DNA of 64,000 bases. Origin: Diphasiastrum complanatum. Lineage: Eukaryota; Streptophyta; Lycopodiopsida; Lycopodiales; Lycopodiaceae. Positions 22,201-35,200 of the stretch are shown here, one piece after another. The translations under genes were made by a program, and so were the position numbers. The DNA lies in the NCBI GenBank assembly GCA_029204225.1, contig CM055097.1, forward strand, positions 58,706,651 to 58,770,650, given 5' to 3'. The stretch's first letter is position 1, and every line of letters begins with the position of its first letter. The notes under the pieces are model-generated. The model saw only the letters and a list, made by a program, of their open reading frames with translations, was not told the origin of the DNA and did not search any database.

Positions 22201-25200
22201 AATAACTCACTTAGTCACCTTGACAATTTGTAAACTAACTTGTTGTCATGCCCCGGCTACCTCCGACAATGAAAACTAGGCGCACGACGATATTTCTAAA
22301 TGTCAAATTTCTGACAACTTATTTGACATCTCACTGGGTTGCAAGTTGCAACACACCTAACCTTACTTGACATGACGCCTACCTACGATTATTAACCATC
22401 ACAATTGCTTACAATTGATTTGCCCTCTGGCAACCAATTGGTCCAAGGTTATGTTAGGCAGGACTAGGGCTCACATTTCTTCCCCCTGCAAAAAGTCATC
22501 AATCCTTGATGACAAAGACTTGACATGATTTCCATGACCTCCAGTAGTTTTTCCATGTGTGCTCTGACACCGATAATATTGTTTGAGTAATTATCACTAC
22601 CCACAAAACCATAAGAGAACCACCTATAATCTTCAACTAGAGCAACAGTAGCAACCAATGGAAGTAGAAGAGATCTTGCCAAAAGCTAATCCTGATGTTC
22701 CTCGTTTGATGAATGTTTTTATTGTGTGGAAGGTGGACACGACTCCTCCAGTGACACTATTGAAAGCGGCACAGCATGGGTATAATTTCCTGACACTTCT
22801 TTGATAGTTATGCGTGGACAGCTTTGTGGTAGAAGTATTTTAGTTCTATTTGACACTAGGTCCTCGCATAATGTCATAAATTCAACTCTTGTTAAGAAGT
22901 GAAAAGTGACCACACAACCGTCCAAGTACCAGTACACAGTCGAGATGGTTGATGGAAAGGGTACAGGGATTTGGGACACGAGGGTTGTGAGTATGCCTTC
23001 AACTATTCAAAGTTGAGGAGTTGGATTTTGAGATAACTCGTTTGGCGCGCTTTGATGTTGTTCTGGGGATGTGTTGGCACGCGATGCGGAAGCCTTACAT
23101 AGCCTAGGATACTCATGTGTATGAATTTCAGCATGGTGGTAAGCTCCATTCCATCCGTGGTGTGAGCGGGATGTGCCTCCAGGACCACTAGTCTCAACTA
23201 CGCAGTTGCGTAAGGTAAGTTGTGAAGGTATGTATGTTTGTTTTCTGTCGGATATGACTACTAGTCCTAGTGAGAGTAGCATGTGGCAGGTGCAAGATAA
23301 TAATTCAACTAACCTAGACCGTGAAATTAGGAGTGAGTTTGCAAATGTGTTTACTGATGATTTGCCATCTGCATTACCACCTAATAGGAATGTTGAACAT
23401 AAGATTGAGCTTATTCCCGGATCTTGTCCTGTTAATAGACCACCTTATAGAATGAGTTTCAGAGAGGAAGAGGAGGTGAGGAAGATGCTAGAGGACTATC
23501 TTGCACATGGGCAGATTAGGCCTAACCGCGATTCGATGCAACCTTGCTACCTGTGTCGCTCATGCACTGGACCAAGTGTCCCAATGAGCATACTCTCCTA
23601 CTTTTTAGGAGGTCAGTCCAGCAGTCTCTAAATTAAGACCTAGTACCCTATACCAAATATAAGCAGGACAACAAGTTACCAAAAACCTATTATTTACATT
23701 TTTTACAAAACACCACAGGCCGATGTGTGCCGTTTTAATATTTACAATTTATAAGTCTGACGTGTTCACACTGAGGCAAGAATATAAGTACATAACATTC
23801 CTTCCCTCCTCAAGGAACATTGTCCACGATGGTAAAAGAAGGGTATTGTGCATGCAAAGCGTGCGTGGTCTCCCATGTAGCATTTGTGAGAGGTCTATTG
23901 TGCCACGCAACCAAGTACTCACGGATCCGACGGTTTCTAAGCCGCCTCTCTCTCCGGTCCAATACTCTACCAGGTCCGTGCATCACCTCTCCAAGCTCCT
24001 GAAACAATACAAGTCCATCAGTTAGCAAGTTATCACCCTCATGTAAAACCCTCTTTAAGAGTGAAACATGAAAAACAGGATGAACTTTACAATCCTGAGG
24101 CAACGCTAGTTTATAAGCAACATCATTAGGCTTTTTAACTATTTTCCAGGGTCCACAATAACGTGGAGATAACTTGTAACACTTCTGTCTTAAGAGAAGT
24201 TGAGTCCTTTGGAATCAGGAGAAACATCATATCTCCTTCCTCGAACTCTCTTGGCGTGCGATCCCGCTCAGCAAATGTCTTTGCGCGATCCATCGCCTAT
24301 TTCACATTTTTCTTGGCTAACTCAAGCATCTGTACCATGTGAGTTAGAAAGTCAACAACACTAAGCACTTTATGAGGTATCCCTACAGTAATTGGACTAG
24401 TTGGCCTAAAACCATAGTTCAACTTGAAAAGACTCATCTTAGTAGAAGCATTCTTTTATCATTGTAAGCAAACTCCAACAATGGCAAATATTTCAGGGTG
24501 ATCAGTACTGCTCATTCTCAACCGCACCTCAAGCTTATCCATTATGGTAGTCCAAAAATGATCCATAAAGCGTGGATCTCTATCAAACACTATGGATGAT
24601 GGTAACCCATGAAGTCTGAATACATGTTGTATGAATCAATCAGCTATCCCAGGTTCATCTATCTTATGATGGGTTGGAATGAAATGAGCCATTTTTGTGA
24701 GTCAATCAACCACAACCATTATGGCATCATGTTGAAGCTGTGTACGAGGCTAGTGTATAATAAACTCCATCGATACACTCTCCCATCTTCCCTCTGAAAT
24801 AGGCAATGGGTGTAATGATCCAGGAACTTTAATCCTTTCGACTTTGTTAACGTGACACTTAAAACAACGTGTCACATAACTATGGACATCTTTATTAATC
24901 TTAGGCTACCAGAAGCTACGTCGGATCAACTCACAAGTCTTATCCACACCAGGATGACCTGCATTAGGGCTATCATGACAGGTATGCAAGAACTACGCAA
25001 CTCCTCACAAGCTGGAATGAGAAATTTGCCATTCCTTTTAACAAAACCATCTCTTCTATGGTATACTTAAGATGAGTGCGAGCAATGGGAATAGAGCTCT
25101 CCTCTTGAGACTCTGCATGGCCATGACTCACCTCAAGCTCCACTCTCTTGCACTGAGGATCCTCTAGTTGAGCCTTCTTTATATCAACCAATAGGTCATT

Positions 25201-26971
25201 TTCAATGACCACAAATGACATTTGATACACTATCTGACAATGCATCAGCCACTCTATTTTCTGCCCCTTTCTTATACCGAATTTCCATTTAAAATTCTTG
25301 CATAAGGTCAGACCACCTCGCCTGTTAGCCTTTGAGACCGGACTGTTTGTAGAAATACCTCAAGGTATCATGATCAGTGTACACATAAAACTCGGATCCG
25401 TACAAATAATGCCTCCATACCTTTAACTCATGGATTATGGCAAACAACTCTTTCTCATGAGTTGGGAAATTCTGTTGTGCTGAGGTGAGCTTCTTGCTCT
25501 TGAAGGCTATAGGCCTTCCCTCCTGCATTAGCACTGCCCCCACAACAATGTCAAGGATATAGGGTTTTAGAGGGTCAACAATTTTTAGAGTGACGCACTC
25601 AATGATAGCTTGCTTTAACTGATCAAAGCTGCTTGTTGCAGTTCAGTCCACTCACCAAACTTGTTCTTTTAAGTTAGATCTGTCAAAGATCTTGCGATAC
25701 GAGAGTAATTCTTAACATATTTTTTATAAAACACTGCCAATCCTAAAAAAGATTTCAATGTTGTCAAATCAGCTAGCACAGGCCACGCAACGATCACAAC
25801 AACTTTCTTAGGATCCGGTCTTACTCCATCAACAATCACAATATGACCTAGTTACTCAATTTCTTTTTTAAAAAGTTCGCTCTTTTTTGCGTTAGCAAAC
25901 AATTTGTTTTCCCTCAAGGTAGACAACACAGTCCTAAGGTGGGTCACATGCTTGGCCTCACCTGTACTGTAAGCCAAAATATCATTAATAAAGTTTACAA
26001 AAAACTTACCCATATACGGTCTGAGTATATCATTCATCAACATCATGAATGTAGCTGGGGCGTTAGTTAACCCAAAGGGCATCGCAAGATACTCCTAATG
26101 ACCAAACCGAGTTCTGAAGGAATTTTTATAAACATCCTCTTCACGAACTCGGACCTGATGATACCCACTCTTCAAGTTTATCTTACTAAATACAATAGCA
26201 CCCAAGGTTGCATCGAACCGCGGTTCAAACCGCCTTTCACGGTTCGAACCATCAAATCGTTCGGACCCGGTTCGAGCCTTTCGAACCGTTTGAGGCCCTA
26301 AAACCCAATTTCCGAACGTTCTGTTCGTCTGTTCTGGCCACAGAGAGAGAGAGAGAGAGGGGGGGGGGGGGTGCATTTGCCATTGAGATTGTGTGTATGT
26401 GCTGTGTGTGTCAAAGAGAGAAAGAAAATGGTGTGTGATATTGTGTGTATGTGTGTGTCTTGAGATTTTGTGTGTGTGTATGTGTCTTGAGATTTTGTGT
26501 GTGTGTGTGTTGACTCTTTTGATGTGTATGTGAGTGAATCAGTGATTGTGTGTGAGAGAGAGAGTGTGTGTGTGATATTATGATATTGTGTGTGTGTATG
26601 CACACTGTGTGTGAGTCTTGAGATGTGTGCACTGTGAGTTTGTGTGAGCACTGAGATTGTGTGTGTGTGCACTGTGTGTGATATTTTGTGTGTGTGTGAC
26701 ATTGTGTGTGTGTTGAATCTTGATGGGGTTCAATGTGGGGCCTGGCCATTGTGAGAGGGGTGTGGGACCTGGGTAGCTACTTAGTTAGAAGTTAGAACTT
26801 AAGAGTTAGTCCGAGTTAGTAGTTACTAGAGTCTAGTTAGAACTTAGAACTTAGGAGTTAGAAGTTAGCGGTTAGGGTTAGAAACTAGATTAGAATTTAG
26901 AATTTAGGGTACCCGGGGACCGATATACTACATGATATTAGAGACCTAGAGTTCAGACTCGTCACTCGAGA

Positions 26972-27022
<51 letters not shown>

Positions 27023-30000
27023 CCACCATGCAAAGGGATAGGGATCCCTTGTGGGATCACGTCACCATCGCTGCGGCCTACGGCGCATCGGGCACGAAGA
27101 GATGGACTTGCAGATACTGTCACCAATCTTACACTGGAGGGCCCACACGCATCATGGCACATTTGTTACATTTGAGGGGGTACGAGATTGCCCCTTGCAT
27201 GCATGCTCCTGACACGCTCCTCCCTCCAGTCGCATGGGAGGAGGTTGGCCCTTCGAGTATCAGGATGAGGCCCAGGCCGAGAGGTAAACATTGTTTTAAC
27301 TCAAGTCTCACATGATACATCAAGTCTGAAGTTCAAGTTTCAGGTTCAATGATCATTGATCATCTAATTTCTAAATTGTATTGTAATTTGTCTTTTTTGG
27401 CAGATCGAGATGCAGTCACGGCGACACAGCCAGAGGACACCACATCACGCCCCCCAACCCTCGCTTCCCATGGCTCAGAGGACAGAGTTGCAGATGAGGC
27501 AGGGCCTAGTACCCGGTCTGACCCGCCTTCTGGTGCAGGATCCTCGACACCACCTCCAGCCATGACCATACCGGCACCACATCATCCACCTAAGAGAGGG
27601 AGAGGTAGACGGGGCCGCACTACACAGATGGGGGGTAGGGAGTACTATGTGTCCAGCTTTGCTCCCAGATCCATGGCAGAGGCAGAGGTTGTCGTTCGAC
27701 AGTTGTTCTACACCTGCGATCTGCCATTTCATCTAGCTAGGACCCCAACATGGAGGAGGGCGATGAGTGCAGTGAGTGCGATTGGGCAGGTGTGGCCGGG
27801 GCCATCTTGTGAGCACCTGAGGACGAAGGGACTTCTTGATGAGCGGGCTTCTGTTGACCAGAAGCTAGAGCCTCTCAGGAAGGCATGGGCCCAGTACGTA
27901 CTACTATCCTTTTGAATTTATGCATTGTAAACTTTAAAGACTTTATGATGATTGATCTGAGATCATTAATATGTATTATGTAGTAATAAGTATGTACATT
28001 GTAATTTGTACAGTAAGTTTTCATACATTGTGCCATGTGGTGGCATTGCACATGCCACAATGCATACTTATTACTTGTTAATTGCAGCTAGCTATTTATG
28101 TTTAATCATGAATCATGAATCATGATTGTAATTTGTCAATATTCAAATGATCATTTATCATTGAAATTTGCCATGAAATTCGAATTACAATTTACGATCT
28201 CTCGGATCTATCATCTTGTCTTGTCACCTGTAAGTTGTGCAATATTGCAACAGTGCAATGTGAGTCGTGACTTGTCACTGTGAACTTTCATCTAGGTATG
28301 GTTGCACCATCATATCTGATGGTTGGAGCGATACGAGGAGGCGCCACATATTGAATATCCTGGTGTCTTCGTGCATGGGGACGATGTTTCTCATATCCAT
28401 CGACACCTCTGGGGGGGGAGACTACATGTTCTCACATATTCGAGCTGCCATTGAGAAGGTCGGACCACAGCACGTTGTACAGGTATATATATTATACTTA
28501 TGACAATTTACTATAATGCTAAATGTTAATTTGTAAATGTTAATGTTGAATGTTCATTGTTCAATGGCAATTGATTAACAATGGATTATCGTTCACTAAG
28601 CAGTTGCCACTGAGCACTTAAATTCGGAATTCCAAAGTCATGCACATTGCATTGTATGGTTGTGTAAGTGGTCACAGATAATGCGTCAAACTGCGTCTCC
28701 ATGGGTAGGCTCGTTAATGAGACCTACCCCCACATCTTTTGGACACCTTGTGCTGCACACTGCCCGGACTTGTTGGTCGAGGATGTGGCCAAGATTCCAT
28801 GGATTGCGGAGGTGGTGCGTACTGCATGGTTCTTGGTGAGATTTGTCACCAAGAAGCCTAGGGTCCAAGCCATGTTTAAGTTGACTGGGCACAGTGGTGG
28901 CCCTCACAGGAGCCCAAGAGTAAGAGATTTGAGCGGACCGTTATGTATTCACCATTTTGGGATGAGGCTCGATCCATTGTGGTGGGCCTACAGCCCATCT
29001 ACACTGTCCTGCGCCTTACAGATCGAGAGGGCTGCACATTGAGCCTCTTGTACGAGTTCATGGACAGGCTGGGCGAGCAGTTGAGCCTTTGCACGATCAT
29101 TAGCCCAGAGAGGTATATCAAGATTCAAATTTCAAATGTAGTATGTAGTATGTACTATCATGTACTATATAGTATAATTATTAATGTGTCTTGAATCTTG
29201 ATTCTTGTAGGCTTGCAGAGGTCCGGCTTCTTTGGTTGAGCAGGTGGGAGTGGTTTCATAAGCCCCTGCATGCCATGGCCCACATACTCCATCCACTTTG
29301 GAGGAATGAGGAGCAATTCACAGATAGGGAGCTCAGGGATGGCTGGAATGCCTATATCTCCCGAGTTTATCCTGATGTACGCGAGCAGGATAACCTGTTG
29401 GATGAGCTTCACATTTTCAGGCAGGAGACCTTGGAGTTCGCCACTGGCCCAACGCTTTTGAGAGAGGGTAATAAACTGACCATGGATGATGGTCCATTAC
29501 AGTTTAAACTTGTTACTTGATATTTTACTGCACAATTAGTTAATCATATTGTAACTTGTTGGAACTTGGTTGCAACTTGCTAGTAGTAAGTACTAACTGC
29601 CCCTTGAACTGTGATTCAGGCCAACTACGTCCCATGTCATGGTGGTCGAAGTTTGGGATTGATGTCCCCAAATTGCGTTGCCTTGCCATTAGGATTTTCT
29701 CACAGGACTGCACTGCAGACGCTTGTGAGAGGAACTGGAGTGTCCATTCCATGATTCACACGAAGAAGAGGAATCGACTATCATCTGCACAGTTGGAGAG
29801 GTTGGTGTACGTACACGCCAACCTGAGACTTTTGGGTAGACTCTAGACCACTGCAAAGCCTATCCAGATAACTTGTAAGCCATAAATTATAATTTCTAAA
29901 TTCTAACATGTGATCCATATCCCAGGTGGCAGGACCCAGTTAGTAGATACTAGATATTAAATAAATCATACTACATAGTAGATACTAGACTGTAGCTACA

Positions 30001-32245
30001 ATTCAACTTTTGTCGGGACTCGGCCCTCCAAATTTTGTCTTGATTTCAATGTGCAGTGTGACATGTGCCACGTGCGTAGGTTAATCCCGATCTGATCGAT
30101 GTGGCAAAGGTAGTTGCCACTGAGAGACCAGTCAGAGGAGGACGTGTACGCATTCCTCCATGAGGAGGCCACGCAGGTGAGAAATTAGGATTGTCTAAGG
30201 TCTTGAATTAAATTTTCGAAGTTCAAACTAATTATTGTAATATACTAATTTGTAGGCAATAACACGTTTGGACGAGTCTGAGTCTGAGTCTGAGGCATCG
30301 TCAGGTTCAGAGTCCTTAGAGGAGGAGTATGAGGATGAGGAGTGCGAGGAGGGCGGGGATGAGGATGAGGGGCATCATACCTCTGCCTCTGATGAGGATT
30401 TCACAGCTGAGCCTGCACTAGATGAGCATTGACTCTTGAGCTGTTTACAGTGTAGTATGTACACATCATGATTTATCATCAAACACATTGCGCATTACAT
30501 TGGTGACCGGACTCATGAGACACTTGTCATATGTATTTACTATTATGTTATGATTCATGAATCATGATATAATATGGATTCTAGAATCTAGTTTGAAGTT
30601 TGAAGTTTCTGATTCCTGAAGTTAAGTTTTAACTGTAGTATGTACTATGTAGTCTGTTTAATGTTAGTCGATTATCTAATTACTAATGGTTAAAGGTTTA
30701 AACTTTAAAGTTTTACAATTTTGTGATTTTGGTATTTAAATTTTAATGTATTATGTTAGAACTTAGAAGTTACTAGTTAGAACTTAGTAGTTACTAGTTA
30801 GTCATTACATATGTCATATAGATAATAGAATGTTCAATGTTCAAACTTCAATGTTGAATGATGAATGATGATGACAGATGCAAGATAAATCTAAGTTTCT
30901 AACATTGTCATAACCTTCTTGTTTATTCTTTTCTCCGATCTCGACATTGCAATTTGCAAATAAGTTCGAACTTCAACTTTCAAGTTTCAACTTTGAAACA
31001 AGATTACAATTTACAATCTACAATCCTGATTCCTAGTACCTAAGTCGTACGGGCCCGGGTCTAGACTCTAGACTCTACCTAGCTAGTAGCTGCAGCCTGC
31101 CATTATCCATATCAGTGATCACTATATCAGACTAGTAAGTGGTCACTAGTTAGTAGTTAAAACTTAGTACTAAGTAGTCACTGGTCAGGGGTCACTAATA
31201 ACTATTATCAGGATTCAGCTCTAGCCTCTGAGCTCAAATTTCAGTTATACTCCAGGCTCCTAATTTCTAAACCCTGAGTTCCAAGTGTCTGCTGTCAAGT
31301 AGGTTGTAACAAGTTCCAACTCCACACTTGTCACTCACAGTCCTGAGTCTCCTTAGCAAGCAGTGAGCACTTAGCAGATCCTTGTACCTAGGGGCCAGGA
31401 TATGGTTACAAGTTACTAGTTAGTAGTTACAACTTACAACTTTCAACTTACTGCAATTCTCTTAAACTTGGGTCATAATGTCATTTTGTTTTGATACGAC
31501 AGGTCACAAGAGATCTGATTATCCTGAATCCTGATATCTATAAATTTATAGGAAAATTGAAATTGTTTAGCTATTAAAATTTAAGTATCTATAGTATCAA
31601 TGAATATTTGACTTTTTTTTTTGAAGAATGAAAAAAACATGTTCGAACCTTTTTCCGATTCGAACCTGGCCTGGCGGTTCAAACCTCACCCGATTCAAAT
31701 CGACTTGTTCGAATCGGGGTGTAACCTTGGTAGCACCATGAAGAGCATCAAACAAATCATCAATACGTGGCATAGGATATCGATGCTCGATAGTAATCTT
31801 ATTTAAGGCCTCGATGATCCAAACACATACGCCAAGATCTGTCCTTATTATGATATTGTGTGTGTGTGTGTGTGTGTGTGAGTTTTGAGATGTGTGCACT
31901 GTGAGTTTGTGTGAGGCTTGAGCACTGAGATTTTGTGTGTGTTTGTGTGTGTCAGTGTGTGTGCACTCAGCACTATGTGTGATATTTTGTGTGTGACACT
32001 GTGTGTGACATTGTGTGCACTATGTGTGTTGAATCTTGATGGGGTTCAATGTGGGGCCTGAGCAGTGGGCATTGTGAGATGGGTGTGGGACCTGGGTAGC
32101 TACTTAGTTAGAAGTTAGAACTTAGAAGTTAGGAGTTAGTGACTAGTCTGAGTTAGTAGTTACTAGTTAGTACTAAGTAGTTACTAGAGTCTAGTTAGAA
32201 CTTAGAACTTAGAAGTTAGAACTTAGAGAGATCTGTAGACTCACC

Positions 32246-32290
<45 letters not shown>

Positions 32291-35200
32291 GCCGAGGGAT
32301 AGGGATCCCTTGTGGGATCACGTCACAATCGCTGCGGCCTATGGCACATCGGGCACGTAGAGATGGACTTCCAGATACTGTCACCAGTCTTACACTGGAG
32401 GGCCCACACGCATTAGGGCACATTTGTTACGTTTGAGGGGGTACGAGATTGCCGCTTGCATGCATGCTCCTGACACGCTACTCACTCCTGTCGCATCGAA
32501 GGAGGTTGGCCCTTCGAGGATGGAGCCCAGAACGAGAGGTAAAGATTCAACTCTAAGACTCTTACACTTCAAAGTTCAAACATTGATCAAGTTTTAACTT
32601 TTGACTTTTAGCTCACATGATACATCAAGTTTGAAGTTTCAATTTCATTGATCATCTAATTTCTAAAGTGTATTGTAATTTCAAATTTGTCTTTTTTGGC
32701 AGATCGAGATGCAGTCACGGCGACACAGCCAGAGGCCACCACATCACGCCCCCCAGTTGCCATCCGCTCACCCCTCGCTTCCCATGGCCCAGAGGACAGA
32801 GCTGCAGATGAGGCAGGGCCTAGTACCCGGCCTGACCCGCCTTTTGGTGCAGGATCTTCGACACCACCTCCAGCCATACCGGCACCACATCATCCACCTG
32901 AGAGAGGGAGAGGTAGACGGGGCCGCACTACACAGATGGGGGGTAGGGAGTATTATGTGTCCAGCTTCGCTCCCAGAGCCAAGGCAGAGGCAGAGGTTGT
33001 CGTTCGACAATTGTTCTACACCTGCGATCTGCCATTTCATTTGGCTAGGACCCCGACATGGAGGAGGGCGATGAGTGCGGTGAGTGCGATTGAGCAGGTG
33101 TGGCAGGGGCCATCTTGCGAGCACCTGAGGACGAAGGGGCTTCTTGATGAGCGGGCTTCTGTTGACCAGAAGCTAGAGCCTCTCAGGAAGGCATGGGCCC
33201 AGTACGTACTACTTGCTTTTAACTTTATCTACTCTAAACTTTAAAGACTTTATGATGATTGTTAAATTGCAGGCGTTAATTGTAAATTACTTGTTAATTG
33301 CAATTTGCAGGCTGCAGCTAGCTATTTATGTTTAATCATGAATATTCAAATGATCATTTATCATTGGAATTTGCCATGAAATTTGAATTACAATTTACAA
33401 TTTAAGATCTATCCTGATTCCTCTCGGATCTATCATGAATCATGATTCATCTTGTTTTGTCGCATGTAAGTGAGTCGTGACCACGGTCCACTGACTTGTC
33501 ACTTGTCACCTGTGAACTTTCAACTAGGTATGGTTGCACCATCATATCTAATGGTTGGAGCGATACGAGGAAGCGCCACATATTGAATATCCTGGTGTCT
33601 TCGTGCATGGGGACGATGTTTCTCAGATCCATTGACACCTCTGGGGAGGCAGTCACGGGCGAGTACATGTTCTCACATATTCGAGCTGCCATTGAGGAGG
33701 TCGGACCACAGCACGTTGTACCGGTATATATATTATACTTATTACAAATTACAATTTACGGTTTACCTATAATGTTAAAACTTAAATGGTATCAGGTTAC
33801 AGGTAATTACTAATTTGTAAATGTCAATGTTGAATGTTCATTGTTCAATGGCGATTTCCGATTGATTAACAATGGATTATGGTTCACTAAAGTCTAAGCA
33901 GTTGCCACTGAGCACTTGAGTCTTGAATTCAGAATTCCAAACTCATGCACATTGCACATTGCATTGTATGGTTGTGCAGGTGGTCACAGATAATGCGTCA
34001 AACTGCATCTCCATGGGTAGGCTCGTTAATGAGACCTACCCCCACATCTTTTGGACACCTTGTGCTGCACACTGCCTGGACTTGTTGGTCAAGGATGTGG
34101 CCAAGATTCCATGGATTGCGGAGGTGGTGCGCACTGCACAGTTCTTGGTGAGATTTGTCACCAAGAAGCCTAGGGCCTAGCCATGTTCAGAGACAGTCCA
34201 CCTTGGATGTCTTGAGACCTGCCCCCACCAGGTATGCAAGTTGCAACTCAAATTTGATTCTTGAATGCGCTTCTGTAGACTGTTGGAACTTGGTAAGTAT
34301 TTACTATTTATTGTTTAGTTAGTAGTGGTAAATATTTCATGCAATGATGCATGTGCCATGTATTGTCTTGACTCTTGACTCTTGTCAGAAGTTAGAACTT
34401 AGAATTTGTCACTTGTGCAATGTGCCCTATGCAGGTTTGCATTTATGTTCCTGGTCCTGGAACGACTGCTGAAAGTTCATCAGGGCTTGAGGCAGATGGT
34501 TGTTGTTGTTGACTGGGCGCAGTGGGGACCGTCACAGGAGCCCAAGAGTAAGAGATTCGAGCGGACCGTTATGCATTCACCATTTTGGGATGAGGCTCGA
34601 TCCATTGTGGTGGGCCTATAGCCCATCTACACTGTCCTGCGCCTTACAGATCGAGAGGGCTGCACATTGGGCCTCTTGTACGAGTTCATGGACAGGCTGG
34701 GCGAGCAGTTGAGGCTTTGCACGACCATTAGCCCAGAGAGGTAATGTAGTATGTAGACAGTAGTATGCAGTATGTACTATGATCTATCTTGTACATTGTA
34801 CTACATTGTATAATTATTACTGTGTCTTGACTCTTGAATCTTAATTCTTGCAGGCTTACGGAGGTCCGGCTCCTTTGGTTGAGCAGGTGGGAGGCCCCTG
34901 CATGCCATGGCCCACATACTCCATCCACTTTGGAGGAATGAGGAGCAGTTCACAGATAGGGAGCTCAGGAATGGCTGGAATGCCTATATCTCCCGAGTTT
35001 ATCTTGATGTACGCAAGCAGGATAACCTGCTGGATGAGCTTCAGATTTTCAGGCAGGAGACCTTGGAGTTCGCCACTGGCCCGGCGCTTTTGAGAGAGGG
35101 TAATAAACTGACCATGTGGCATGGTCCATTTAACATTACAGTTTAAACTTGTTACAACTTACTTCACATTTTACTGCACAGTTAGTCAATCATATTGTAA

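Larger units (their letters stand above)
26203..31729 (+). mobile_element. hAT DNA transposon, copy 2, with both ends (5527 bp)
   Basis: It starts CAAGGTTGCATCG and ends GTGTAACCTTG, an inverted repeat of the CARGGTTGCA class. Subterminal regions at both ends are full of TTCGAACC-like words. It contains microsatellites and a split transposase gene (BED finger, DUF659-like region, catalytic blocks, dimerisation domain). A deletion near 28876, relative to copy 3, removes about 600 bp of coding and intron sequence. So it has intact ends but a damaged gene and would need a helper. It sits inside the RT of gypsy 3, whose frame resumes exactly across it. Confidence 0.92.
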
